Shown: positions 48,661 to 59,991, numbered from the stretch's first letter. The stretch is 64,000 nt of DNA from Ursus arctos (GCF_023065955.2 NW_026622786.1:47974938-48038937); one strand, 5' to 3'. The notes: generated from the sequence alone by a model not told the origin. Numbers and translations are program-made.

Positions 48661-50660
48661 GATAAGCACTTTTCGAACAGTTTTCTGTGTCCCTCAGAAA
48701 GCCAGCCAGCCAGGCTTTATAAAATGTTATGGATCTGGCATTAAAATTCTGAGGAAAACAGTGCAGACTCCCATACCCCTCAGCTGTTCAGGATTAGGCA
48801 GTGGATGGGGAGATTTAGTGAGCTAATGTGGGGTGAGTGTCTCATCAGACGACACGCTCATGATATGCTAAAGAGGAACTGCAGCCCTGGAGTTCAGCTG
48901 GGTTAGTCTGGAAGGAGCCTCACAGACAGAGGCAGGCTGGCTCCGGGAACACAGGCCAAACCACAGAGGGCCCCACGGCTGCCCACAAGCCGTGGCAGTA
49001 GATGAAACAACGAGGCTGTGTTCAGGGGTCTGTGGGGTGGCCACTTACACATCGATGCTTTTAGCACAATTTCCACAGGAAAATAATGTGGCCCAAAGAG
49101 GCAAATTCAAATTGAAGATCACGCACAGACACACACACACAGAGTCTTTTCTATCTTAACTGGAATCTTTAAAAGATATGCTGTAATATGGCTTAGAAAA
49201 CATAAAGTTGCTTTAACCGAAATCTTTGGGCTCTCATATCCAGAGAGGACTAGCGTCGTTAGCAGGTGGGGTATCAGGCATATTTGGTAATTTGGGAAGA
49301 ACACACAGAGCTATGAGCTTCGCTGAAACAAGAGGAAGAGGACTTGTCTTGAGCAGGAAAATCCTTTTTTTAATTAATTTTTAAATTTTTTGACATTTTC
49401 CTGAATTAATTAATTAGCTAATTAATCAATTATGTTCAGTTAGCCAGCAGGAACGGCTTGGGCAGCATAAAGGACACCATCTTCGTGGTGACGAGGGGCA
49501 GAATGTGTAAGGGAGGCACATCGGGGGCTGTTCATCCTACACTCTCAGGAAGACCCATACTTGAGTGTGGATGACAACCAGCGTATGAAAGGGTAAAGCA
49601 TTAAAAAAGTTTGGCATTGCCTGATGTCGAGTGCGTTCTATATAGGGTTTTGACCCTTTCTCTCTTCCACCCAAGCTAATTCTTTTTTTTAAATATCCCT
49701 TCTCGATATAGATGAAAAGTTTCGTCCCTAGCTAAAGAGATCCTAGGCATCAGTAGCAGGAGTGAAGATTATTTTCAACAGGACATCCTTTCCAGAGTTC
49801 TCCAACCTAGGCACAGAGCAGCCTCCTCCATTCCCACCAGCTAAACTTAACTTGCTAAATAGGTGGCTGGTAGTGTATCCCGCACAACTGGAGTCCGACC
49901 CAGACCCCCTCAGATACCGTAGAGCGGCTCTGTGTGCCCATTCCCACCTTCTGCTTGTTTCGCTGCTATCTGCTCACACTATGACCTTGAGAGGCTCACA
50001 CAAGGGCAGAGCCAGAAGGGCCTAGGAGTTTTGTTCCCCCCAAAGGAGCAATGACTGATGGATGTGGGAGTAGAGAAGCCCACACCCCTTGTTTATAAGT
50101 GAAACAAACTTTGACATATAATTTATACTCCAGAGTTTCCCAAAGGTTCAGACAGAGGCTGGAATCACTTAAAATTTCACTCCTGCTGGGCTTCTCCTTC
50201 TGTGTCCTACTTTCCCACTTCCTTACTCATTTTTGTTTTTTGTTTTTTGGGTTTTTTTTTTTTTTTGGAGCACATTCTTAATAAGTCACTTGCATACAAA
50301 TCTTTGTCTTAGGTTCTACTCTGGGAGTACTCAGCCTAAGACAGACCTCACTTATTCATTCAGTCGGTCAGTCAGTCATTCAAAATTGTGCACTGAGTGC
50401 CTAAGTGCTTTCTTCCCAGTCCTGGGAAGAAGAGCAATATATAGTTAGTTAAAATGTAACAATAGATATGCTCAAGGGAAATGTGGGGGAATATAGAAAC
50501 TACCCATTTCTAAGCCAAGGAAAACTTTTAATATATGAACATATTATCACACTTGAAAAAGTGACATACATATAGTAGGTTCTTGTGGGTGCTGAAAATT
50601 GAATCAGTTCTTATCTCATAATGTTGACCATTAAGGAGAGCCAGTCATTTACTTGGAAAT
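48661..50660. other. Intron, mostly unrecognised
   Basis: 49376-49435 is a TTAATTAA-rich quasi-palindrome around 'ttaattagctaattaa'. 50340-50450 looks like an antisense L2/MIR 3' end. No exon found. Confidence 0.4.
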
Positions 50661-51060
50661 CAACTTATTCACAAACATTTATTGGGCTCCTACTGCAAAT
50701 TAGAGTTTGAGAAACTGATGGACTAAGTATAATTTGAATAATGCATACAATGTTATAGTAATACAATAAAAAATACTTTCCCAAGAAAATGAAAGGCTGG
50801 GTCTTGGAGGATAAGCAGAATGAATTCTGGACAGAGTAGAGAGAGGCATTTTAGAAAGGCAAGAGCAAACTCTGCAGTAATCAGGTGTGAAAAAGCATTG
50901 GCAGGTCTCAGAGTGCATAGTTTAGGGACTGAAGCAAGGCCCAAGAAGGAGAGAGGCAGGAGATGAGAGATTAACTTGGAGATACAGGTTGGAGCCACTC
51001 AGCTGTGGCTTTGGTACTCCAGGACTTTATCCTGTAGCAATGAGGAACATTCAAAGATAT
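50661..51060 (-). repeat. L2 fragment, antisense
   Basis: 'ttattcacaaacatttattgggctcctactgcaaatt' then 'aaggctgggtcttggaggat' and 'ggactttatcctgtagcaatgaggaac' fit reverse-complemented L2. A SINE lies at its end. Confidence 0.55.
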
Positions 51061-51096
51061 TTAGGATTGCCAAGGTTTGCCTTAGAAATAATATGA

Positions 51097-51321
51097 GGGG
51101 CACCTGGGTGGCTCAATCGGTTAAGTGTGGGACTCGATTTTAGCTTAGGTCATGATCTCGGGGTTTTGGGGTGGAGCCTTGTGTTGGACTCCCACTCACT
51201 GTGGAGTCTGCTTGAGATTCTCTCTCTCTCCCTCTGCCTCTGCCCCTTCACCTGCTTGCATGTTCTTGATCTCTGTCTCTCAATTAAAAAAAAAAGAAAA
51301 AAGAAAAAAAAAAAAGAAAGA
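51097..51321 (+). mobile_element. CAN-SINE
   Basis: Head GGGGCACCTGGGTGGCTCAA, 'aggtcatgatctcggggttttgggg', CT-rich 3' part, 'gatctctgtctctcaatt' and an interrupted A tail. Confidence 0.95.
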
Positions 51322-51800
51322 ATATGAAAGATGTATTCAAGAGGAGAAAGACTTGGGTCAGAACATTAATTAGTTAAAATTGTTCCTAGGTTAAATCATA
51401 AATAATTTCCAATATTCAACCATTGCTGATCCAACAAAAATGTCAGTTTCATATAGTTCAAACTGATTGGCTAGCCAGGAAGAACAGGGGTGAGAAGACT
51501 AACAATAACACAAAGACTGCAGGGAAGGCATAAAATAAAAGAGACACATAGGAGAGAAAATTGGCATGAAATGAACGCTCCACCAGCAGTGGGGCCAGAG
51601 TTCGCTGCAGAATATTAGGTGTGACAGTAAAGCAGACTTTCCTGAGAATGATGGAGTGAATCAAGGAGTGTTTGTCAGGAAAATAGGGCCCATTGGAGGA
51701 GCGGTTTAGAGGGTGCAATAGGGAACCGTACCATGCTTCCCAACTCTCGGCTCCGTCCCATGTTACCTTGCAGTGCCTCATTTCCTCAGTTCTGTCTTTT
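51322..51800. other. Intron, unrecognised
   Basis: The minus frame of 107 codons at 51458-51781 has no recognisable domain; the DNA may be old repeat. Confidence 0.35.
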
Positions 51801-51907
51801 TAAAGATTTTACTTTTAAGTAATCTCTACACCCAATTGTGAGGCTCAAATTTACAGCCCTGAGATTAGGAGTCACATGCTCCATTGACTAAGCCGGCCAG
51901 GCGCCCC
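51801..51907 (-). mobile_element. Short CAN-SINE fragment, antisense
   Basis: 'aaagattttacttttaagtaatctctacacccaattgtgagg' to 'gactaagccggccaggcgcccc'. The short form lacks the GA-rich body. Flanks TCAGTTCTGTCTTTT and TCAGTTCCTTCTTTT are similar. Confidence 0.93.
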
Positions 51908-52236
51908 TTCAGTTCCTTCTTTTTCTGCTACTTGACTTTGGACAGACATATGATAACCAGATTCTTACAGTTATATCTGCCCCTCAAGTTAAGCCAACAG
52001 ATAATGCAACCCCACGTGCTTCGTTAAAGCACGCCTGCAAACAATAAGCTAAGTAGCGTGATGGCAGGAAGAGGAAAACCCAGCGGTGCTCTAGTGCAGC
52101 TAACCCAATCTAACCAGATTTTTCCTTACCAGGGGCACGCAGGGCATTCTGAAAGTCTCGGAGAAGAGAAAATCCTGGGTTTTTTTTTCCCCTACTCTGA
52201 CCTCAACTCTGACCACTCTTCCAGAGCCACAATATT
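51908..52236. other. Intron, unrecognised
   Basis: Nothing identified. Confidence 0.4.
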
Positions 52237-52312
52237 TCTTTTTTTTTAAATTTAAATTCAATTAGCCAACATACAGTACATCATTAGTTTCAGACGTAGT
52301 GCTCAATATTTC
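52237..52312 (-). mobile_element. Carnivore L1 3' tip, antisense
   Basis: T-rich start, then 'attcaattagccaacatacagtacatcattagtttcagacgtagtg', the very 3' end of carnivore L1. A strongly 5'-truncated insertion. Confidence 0.85.
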
Positions 52313-52814
52313 TATTAAAAGCGCCACTGAACTTCTTCTGTTTGTGCTGAAACAGATATCGGCCAAAGAGTAATTGGTGCTGCAAAGAAGACATGCCATT
52401 TCATTGTCCTTCAAATGACACTGCTTTCCTAAAACAGAAATTATCTATTTGCTTAACGCAGGAATTGGAGACCTACACGTCTGTCTGGACAGCTTATATC
52501 ATTTATGCCACTTGAAATGGGCATGGGCCTGCTGTTGAAAATGATCTTAACTAACGTTTGAGAAAAAAAAAATACTCTCGGTATCCAATAAAAAAGACTG
52601 ATGAAGGAAAAAGTGACTTTCATTTCTTTCTGCTTTTTCTTGTAACACTTTTTTGTGAGAATTTAATTTCATTTTGCTACTTCTTATAAGAGAATTAGTG
52701 AGAAATGTATACAGAAGAAATATTTTTTCCTAGTATTTTTATTGGATCCAATGAATTTAAGCTATTATTTGGAGAATATTGTTCAGGTATGGGCCTCAGA
52801 CAATTACACAGCAT
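52313..52814. other. Intron, unrecognised
   Basis: AT-rich, no feature identified. Confidence 0.4.
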
Positions 52815-53490
52815 TGTTCATTTGTGCCACAGATACTGACTGTCCATGACCTATGTGCCAGGCACCGTGACAGCTGCCGGAGACAGAGTGGTGGGCAAAA
52901 CTAGGCATGCTCCCTGAGCTCATGAAACTTGTAGTCTAGAGATAACAACAAATATTAAACAAATAATCACAAAAATAACTTTGTTTCCAAACCACAATGA
53001 GCTCCTGAAAAGAAAATAGTAGGTATCATAGTGGGGGACCAGTCCTAGTCAACAGGATATTCTCTGAAGAAGTGATATTCCAAGTTGAGACCTGACGGAC
53101 AAGTAGGCATCAGCCAGGTGATGAGGGAATTGGAAGAGAACTCTAGGCAGAGGAAGCTTCAAGTGCAAAGGCCCTGAGGCAGGAAGAAGGATGATACTGT
53201 TCATGATGTGCATAGATGGCTAGTGTGGCCTGAGCAAACAAAGCCGGAGTGGCAGCAGAGGCTAGATCAAACAGAACCTTTGAGGTCATGTTAAGAATTC
53301 TGGTCTTTATCCTAAGAGCAACAGAAAGTCACTGAAAGCTAAAAAGTGGTAGAATTGGATTTACCTACACCAATCATTTAAAGCCAGTAAGTTTTTATTC
53401 AGTATTTAACAAGTGCTGTGATAACTGCTCTAGGCATTTAGAAGTCCTATTAGGCGTGGTCTCTACCCTTATGTAATATCTGGTGTGAAA
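52815..53490 (-). repeat. L2 fragment(s), antisense
   Basis: 'tatgtgccaggcaccgtgac', 'gaagtgatattccaagttgagacctgacggacaag', 'agtgcaaaggccctgaggcaggaag' and 'ggtctttatcctaagagcaacagaaagtcactg' are reverse-complemented L2 in order. A second 3'-end-like piece occupies about 53385-53490. It ends some 220 bp before the EP3-I exon. Confidence 0.85.
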
Positions 53491-53712
53491 TTGTAAGAGG
53501 AAATAGAGGGTGGGTCGGAGCTTGGAGGCAGAAATGAGATAGTCCTGGGAAGATAAGATCTAACACATCTTTATTTAGCTGGCTATGGCCAATGCAAGTT
53601 GATGTATAGAGTTTTGGTTCTGCTTTTCTTTAAAAATGTTCAAGGAAGAGTCATCTAACAAAAGGAGTCCTCATCAATAATCTGTCCACTGAAACCCTCT
53701 GTCTGTTCACAG

Positions 53713-53808
53713 ATCAGGCACCACACAAACAGCTATGCCTCCAGCTCCACCTCCTTACCCCAGCAGTGCTCCTCAACCTTGATGTGGAGTGACCAGTTGG
53801 AAAGGTGA
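53713..53808 (+). CDS. PTGER3: PTGER3 alternative tail exon, EP3-I (mouse alpha) type
   Basis: Encodes the alternative cytoplasmic tail of EP3-I. It lies behind CTGTCTGTTCACAG (acceptor AG 53711-53712) and opens in phase 0, matching the phase after Gln 10833-10835. The 31-residue tail starts IRHHTNSYASSS and ends SSTLMWSDQLER, the recognisable EP3-I / EP3-alpha C-terminus, with stop TGA at 53806-53808. A strong donor, AAG|GTGAGA (exon end 53804, GT 53805-53806), overlaps the last Arg and the stop, so the spliced exon is probably 92 bp (53713-53804). Joined to the next tail exon at 56063, the split codon becomes AG+A followed by TGA, again Arg-stop. The middle of the tail reads SLPQQCSS, where remembered human protein has SLPCQCSS, so one of two cysteines is absent. 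It lies about 43 kb from exon 2. Identification is firm; use of the overlapping donor is inferred. Confidence 0.95.
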   Translation: MRHHTNSYASSSTSLPQQCSSTLMWSDQLER

Positions 53809-53810
53809 GA
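53805..53810 (+). promoter_or_regulatory. PTGER3: Candidate 5' splice site overlapping the EP3-I stop codon
   Basis: The sequence GAAAG|GTGAGA matches a strong mammalian donor (AAG before GT, then G, A, G at +3 to +5). The TGA stop at 53806-53808 lies inside it. The resulting 92-bp exon ends after two bases of a codon. From memory, the mouse alpha and beta cDNAs differ by an 89-bp exon; three bases fewer fits the one-residue-shorter mouse tail. Confidence 0.7.
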
Positions 53811-54750
53811 TTTAGAAGCTGTCCAGATTGACAGCATAGCCTTCCCCCATCTCTGTTCTGATCTGCCTTCATGCTACAAGGATGGAATATCTCTAAGAAC
53901 TTACGTGCAAATTCGGCACACAGGACCAGGTTCCTTCGAGGAGTTGTCTTCACACTTCACTTAGATTTCCTCCAACTAAGATTCTCAGGCTGGCTCCAGG
54001 CTGATCTTACGACCAGTCAGTTCTCATGCAGTAAAAGAAGCTGCAAGTCACTGATTTTTCATACAAAGAACAGTGTCCAGGAGTATTTTAAGGCTAAGCT
54101 ACCCTGTTTTGATTTGACATCAGAACTCAGCGTACTCCTCACACGGTCAGCACACTCTTGCTTGCCCTTTGCCTGGACCTGCTTTGTAGAAAACGGGTAC
54201 TTCCATGCAGGGACACTCCAGATAGCAGAACATGATGCCGAACATGATGTGTAGTCGGTCGTATTAAATTTCAAGCATTAGCTTCCTGCCTCAAACACCT
54301 TATTTCAGTATTTCTGTTACTGACTGTAGGGTTAAAGGGTCGTCTGCATATTACTGCACTGTGTAATCTTTTTTGCTTTAATGAAAGAAGGTGAGACGTT
54401 TTCAGTATTTTTTTTCAAACATAGCACCCTTGGCTTTTCAGACAAGTTGAACTCTCCATTGTAATGGACAGTCAGCGTGTTCATTGTACTTCATTCCCTG
54501 GGTGAGGCCGGGCACGGTGACTCTGCTAGTCCGTGGAAGGTGTTAAGACGGATGTGGACATTTCAGCAGCTCAATGTCTTTGGCCATTTATTCTCCCATG
54601 ACTGAAGTAACTGAAAGATAATCACTTCCGTTCCTCAGGGGAAGATCAAAATGTGTTTTTCAATAGAGATACAGTGTGCAACAATGTCTACAGGATACCA
54701 ATAAGCTGGTTGATTCTGGAACATAGCTTAAAAGTCACGGGGCCAATAAA
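53809..54750 (+). other. Candidate EP3-I 3' UTR if the exon is not spliced on
   Basis: ATTAAA at 54263-54268 and AATAAA at 54745-54750 are possible poly(A) signals if the donor at 53805 is skipped. Otherwise this is intron. No recognised repeat. The plus frame 53871-54254 is not supported as a gene. Confidence 0.4.
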
Positions 54751-54826
54751 ATTTTTATTCAACTCACCTTTACGGTCTTACATCTTTCCCTTAAATATCT
54801 GCATGTAATACACCTATTCTGGGCAC

Positions 54827-54849
54827 TTTTTTTTTTTTTTTTTTTTTTT
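54827..54849. repeat. (T)23 homopolymer
   Basis: Uninterrupted T run, not followed by a recognisable SINE body. Confidence 0.95.
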
Positions 54850-54984
54850 GCTGTAAACACAGATTTCCTTGGAAAACAAATGAAGGGAAGTGAAGGGAAG
54901 CACCCAATCCCCATTTCTTTATTGGGAGGCTCACTCTAATTTCATTTGTAATTTTTTAAAATAAATCCTTTTGTCCTTTCCCTT

Positions 54985-55571
54985 CATTATGAAAATAAGC
55001 CAGGCTCTCTATAGAAACTTTGCAAAAGAAAGAAAATTAGAAAGAAAAGAAGCTTCCTAAATTTTACTTCCACTACTCAAGAAAAACTTGTCATTATTTT
55101 AGTAAATTTCTTTTTCATCTTTTTCGCTGGCACTTTCCTTGATTTTGTTTTACATGCTTAGGATAATATTATATGTGCATTATTGTATCTTGTTTTTATC
55201 TAATTTAACATAAAATAAACATTCCCCAAACTATTTACAAATTATTTAAAAAGTAATTTTAATATTTGTATAAGACTCTATTAAAAGGATACATTATAGT
55301 TTACTAATCATAATTTGTGTTCAAGTTTGGCACCACAGTGAATGGAAATATATTGTTACCTAAAGACAGAAATGCAGTTAAAAAATATTTGTGATTTTTT
55401 TATCTTAAGTTTACTTCTTTAAGAAATAAATAATATGTAAATTTTTAATATTCTTCAAAGATGCATATAGTGTGACTGCTTTCCAGGAAACTATAGAGAT
55501 TGAAAATTTCATTAGCAATGTTGGAAAATTTCTGCTTTGCTTCATCCTAACCAGCACTGTATATTTTTTTT

Positions 55572-55623
<52 letters not shown>

Positions 55624-55770
55624 ACTTCATTGGTTTGATGGGAGAAAAATTGTATTTCATAGTTATTTCAATTTGCTTTCTTCCTTTTATCTCTCGAGGG
55701 TATAGTTATGCAGTGATTGGGGCTTGTTTTTATGGCAAGTTTATTTGACCATTCAATGTGTCTACAACTG
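54985..55770 (-). repeat. Ancient L1 (L1ME-like) fragment, antisense
   Basis: Order and wording fit reverse-complemented old L1: 'gaaagaaaattagaaagaaaagaagcttccta', 'cattccccaaactatttacaaa', 'ttcatcctaaccagcactgtatat' and 'gatgggagaaaaattgtatttca'. Interrupted by a (CA)n. Diverged. Confidence 0.55.
55574..55625. repeat. (CA)n microsatellite
   Basis: About 21 CA units, then AAACACACAC. Confidence 0.97.
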
Positions 55771-56062
55771 ATACAGCATCATGATTTGATTATTCTACTG
55801 GACTACAAACTTGGAAACCAGAAAAATTACTCATAAGAAAGCATATACTTAGCATAATTAAATAATCCAGAAGCTTTAGTGATCCAAATCCCAGAGTTAC
55901 TTAAATTGCTTTTATTTACAAAACCATATGTGTAATTACTTCAAACAAGAATGTTTCGATGTCTAAGACATATGTATTTCTCACTTACACCTTCTCCTCA
56001 CACCATACAAAAAAAGTACCCCTACCCATGCTTATTACATCTTTCTCTCTCTATTCTAACAG

Positions 56063-56083
56063 ATGATGAAAGAACGGAGCTGA
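56063..56083 (+). CDS. PTGER3: PTGER3 alternative tail exon, mouse-beta type, six-residue coding part
   Basis: A terminal tail exon behind a strong acceptor: TCTTTCTCTCTCTATTCTAACAG, AG at 56061-56062. Joined directly to the receptor core in phase 0 it reads MMKERS then TGA (56081-56083). Beyond the TGA the same frame stays open to TGA 56153-56155 and reads LFIEIPASLSLCISS. This matches in spacing the mouse EP3-beta tail as I remember it, which starts MMNNLKW and has FI, P, SL, L and ISS at equivalent places. The mouse Trp position (TGG) corresponds to the TGA here. The exon is therefore recognisable as the beta exon, with the tail cut from 26 residues to six. Joined after the EP3-I exon at 53804 it would instead supply A-TGA and serve as 3' UTR. 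The 3' end is not defined. The homology rests on memory of the mouse protein. Confidence 0.65.
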   Translation: MMKERS

Positions 56084-57146
56084 CTTTTTATTGAAATTCC
56101 TGCTTCCCTGAGTTTGTGTATTTCTTCCTACCTGAGAAGGAGAATTTATGTTTGATTTGGATTGTTTCTTCATTTTCATGTTTTTAAAAAATTTAATGTT
56201 TTTTCTTGCCAGTAATACCCACTGAAACCAGGTTTATTATAATTTGTGCCTCTGAGTATTAAATTGGCTCCTGGGATTGGGTTTTGAGTACATATCTAAG
56301 AAGTTGGGCATGATTTCACAGATAATGAATGACTGGTGAAAAAGTGAGAAAAAAAAACCCATTTTCCAGGAGTTTTCCCCCAACTTCCAACCTTTGCCTG
56401 AATCTTAACCAATCTTAACCATAATCATTTTATGGTAGTTTTGATTTTATAATATGAGTTTGAAAAAATTAGTATAAGTTTGCAATAGTGAAAAGTCAAC
56501 ATTTTGAGAGCAAGAATTCAATTAATAGGGCATAAACTTTAATGAGACAGAAGAGGGTGCCAGATGGAGGCAGGAGGGCACCATGACAAAAGATATCTAT
56601 GCTAAATGTGCGATGAATGTATTGGAGATGTTGTGTCCCTCTGGGCTAAGCTTGGAACTAAACATCTTTATGTCTATATTCTGGTTATGTGTCACTGGGT
56701 AACTCCACATTCAACATAAGTGTTATTCGTCTTTGAAGACCGAAAGAAGTGGATGCAGCTAAGGGCTTTCCTGAAGTGTCACAGGAGACAGTACTGAGGC
56801 TAAATGATTCACGGTGGTGGTAGAGCAATAAAAAATCCAGGCACAGCCCTCTGATTTACCACTCTCCACTCAGGATTTCTTAAAAATTTCTTCCCTGGTG
56901 TCATACAAAAAGGCAAAATTAGTAAGTGACATAGTTATTCAATATCAAGTTTCGTTACTTTTTATGAAATAAAGGAATCTATTTTGTCTGAATTGAAATG
57001 AGACATTCTATGAACTTTTAACAAATACTTTTGAGTCATTGGATATCTTTCAGCTCATGTCCTTACCCGTTTGTAAATTCAACCAATCTTTCTTTCTCTT
57101 GCCTTTCTTCCCACCCCTGCACCTTCCTCCTTCCTTTTCCTCTCCT
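56084..57146 (+). other. Candidate 3' UTR of EP3-alpha/beta-type transcripts
   Basis: Downstream of the beta-type tail exon. Possible poly(A) signals: ATTAAA near 56259, AATAAA at 56827-56832 and 56968-56973. No recognised repeat. Extent unknown. Confidence 0.35.
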
Positions 57147-57235
57147 CATTCACTTAACTCAACACATATTTATTGAGTGTCCTTCCTTAAGCACTGTACC
57201 AAGGGCCATGCTGTCACCTACAAGGATATCTTAGG
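57147..57235 (-). repeat. L2 3'-end fragment, antisense
   Basis: 'cattcacttaactcaacacatatttattgagtgtcc' and 'gcactgtaccaagggcc'. Confidence 0.65.
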
Positions 57236-57577
57236 AAGACATGATAATAGGGTATCAGTAGTTTTGCCATAGGAGCCTGCACTGACTCCATTGTCATCTC
57301 TGTCAACTAGATTAAACCAAAATAGTGAGTCATTCCTTTAAATAGTTGAACCAGTTGTGGATTAGCTGTAAACCACAATTATTTTCACTCAAACTTGTAT
57401 TTTAAATGGCTTTATGTAACTCACACCGCGATGATGCTGCACACAATCCCTTTATTCATATTTAAATTCAATGAATTTTATTGAGCAAGTGGAATTTGCC
57501 AACAATCGTAAGAATGCCAATGCTTCTGTTACTGCTATCTGCCCATCATCCATCTACATGGGGGTCTAGTTGTCATA
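57236..57577. other. Non-coding, unrecognised
   Basis: Nothing identified. Confidence 0.4.
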
Positions 57578-57690
57578 TATTTTTTATTTTATTTTTACAA
57601 AAGAGAACCAAGGCTACAGAGGGCTTGCCCAATGTCACATGGCTAATATAAGTAGGAATTCAGATCCAGCATAAGTTCGTTGATTCCAGG
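57578..57690 (-). repeat. MIR fragment, antisense
   Basis: 'caaaagagaaccaaggctacagagggcttgcccaatgtcacatggctaat'. Confidence 0.8.
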
Positions 57691-57769
57691 TTTATTGTTC
57701 TTCCTATAGTACAGTGGGGATGTGAGGTCTGTTTCAGTGATATTGCATTTATAAGACAATGTAATGGAG

Positions 57770-57985
57770 TAATAGAAGCATGGGTTTTAAAATGAAACTT
57801 GGATTTAAATCTGGCTGTGCCACTCACTAGCTCCATGACCTTGAGAAATTTAATTAATTTCATTGAATCTCAATGAATGAATCTATAAACTAAAGATAAT
57901 AATACTTACCTGTATGTTTATTGTGCTAATGTATGTAAAGTGAGTCTAACATAGTAGATATACTCAATAAGTATTAACTGCAATT
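57770..57985 (+). repeat. MIR element
   Basis: 'agaagcatgggttttaaaatgaaacttggatttaaatctggctgtgccactcactagctccatgacctt', then the MIR 3' part to 'tagatatactcaataagtatt'. Confidence 0.88.
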
Positions 57986-59231
57986 AATTCTTCATCCAGA
58001 CGTATCTCCAGCTATATAATATGAGTTCTCCATTTCAACTATAAACTGGCTTCCTGATTGTGCAGGTTTACATGTCATGGACAGAATCAACTTCAAATCT
58101 CTTGAGGCTATTCCTGTTTATAATACTTCATGATTATTTTTCCCCATGCAAAACCTACCCATCTCCCACATGTGCAAATTTCACCTTGTCCTTGGGTCTT
58201 GAACAAGTAAACTATCTTTTTTCTCTTCTTACCTCTATGCCACTCCGAAGGTACACAGTGCTCATTGCGATAATTATTGTGTTATTCTTCAAATATTTTC
58301 ATTATGTATGTCTTCTTCCCTTAGCAAAAACTCTATTTCATGGTGGACAGGACCCTTTTCTTATATTTTCTTTATAAGTCTCTTAGCACTAGTGCAGTAT
58401 TTGATACCAAGGAAGCCAAGGAAGATGCTCCTTATTTGGTAAATTCTCAACAGAGGTAACATTTATATATAATATTAGCAGTTGCCAATTTAAATGAATG
58501 TGCTAGAAAGCCCTTCATTTCCATGTTGTTATTCAACTTGGGAGATTTTATGTCAAACGTTCCTGATTTAAAAATGCTAATCCAGACAGAATAATCACCT
58601 GCAGGTTTGAAAAATAATGGCTATTTGGTAAAGATATTTCTCACGCAATAAGGAATGATCTTTGTCCAATTAGTTTGAAATCTGATGGAAGATGATATAT
58701 GTCACTATAAAATATTTCTGATGCTTTCAGTTTTAACCCACAGAAATGTATCCATTCCATACAAAATCCACTCAAAATAATAAGTGCTGTAACATATGTT
58801 CTCAAATATTCTGGATCATGATTCATCAACACACTGATTTTTAACAAGTGCTTTCATCTTCATCTTTTAAATTATCTTCCATAAACATGGATTCTCATAA
58901 TTTATGTAATGAGGTTACATTGAGAATAGAACTAGCTCTCAAAATAAAATAAATTTCTCCCAAAAAGAGGTACATGTGGAGAAATGGGGCTTGATCTACA
59001 GTTTTATTCTAATTATAGCGCCTACTGTAAAGCTCTATGAAATACATATGCAAAAAAATCCGTGATATTAATATGCCTTGCAGCTGAGGTGTATAGACCT
59101 GGTTCCTGACTACATATAATATATTCTGTGTAATTTTAGACCTGTGACTTTTGTGTTGGAAGAATGAACTCCTGCCTACTCCCACCTCCGTCCTGTTGCA
59201 GATTTCATACAGCACCACCGCAAGCCAGTGT
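57986..59231. other. Non-coding, mostly unrecognised
   Basis: 58040-58400 is weakly L2-like. A plus frame of 105 codons there (58060-58377) is not a recognised gene. Confidence 0.35.
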
Positions 59232-59270
59232 GAAACAAACAAACAAACAAACAAACAAACAAAAACAAAC
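59232..59270. repeat. (AAAC)n microsatellite
   Basis: About eight AAAC units. Confidence 0.95.
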
Positions 59271-59991
59271 ACCCAGCTATGCTGCTCCCAGGAGAGGTTG
59301 GGCCGGGGTATCGCAAGAAGGAATGGCACATTAAGGAATGGCATACAGGGAATATTATGTTTAGAAGATTAGGCTTCCATGAGAAGCTACATTTATCCAA
59401 ATTCTCCCAAGGAGGGAGGAGAAAATTAGAGTCATTATCTTTTATATGTAAATGTGTATATAACCTATAAGTTATAAGTGGACTTTGGCCCATGAAGTAT
59501 ATGAAAATTCAGACAGAGTTGAATTATTCCACATTTGCACTGTCTACAAGAATGAGTTTGAAAAATTAAATAAATAATAAAACCCAGGTTATAAAGGAAC
59601 ATATAAACTATTTAAGAAAACATTTTTTTCCAACATCTTCAGTAGTTGGACGCACACTCAAAAGAAACCTATTGTTAAGGTAATTATCCAGGTACCCTAA
59701 GGATCTGTGTAAGATATACCTTGCTTGATATACTTTTAGTAATTATGAATACTTAAATGTTTAATTGCTATCTTAAAAATATTTGTGCTCATATTTTTCA
59801 TTAATCCAGGCTTTTACTGAATATTTTGTTAATTCAAAATATCTCTAAGCTAATCCCATGGATAAAAGTGTTTCTCCATTTCATTCTAGGGCTTTATTTT
59901 TTTATTATCTGAAGTGCATTTTTATGTAAAAATAATTTGTACAAAATGTATTTTTAAGAGCTTTTATAGTTTGTTTTAACAAAATTCTCAA
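59271..59991. other. Non-coding, unrecognised
   Basis: AT-rich after 59480; nothing identified. Confidence 0.4.

Noticed and set aside
53714..53953. Minus-strand frame of 79 codons
   Set aside because: Shadow of the plus-strand EP3-I tail exon.
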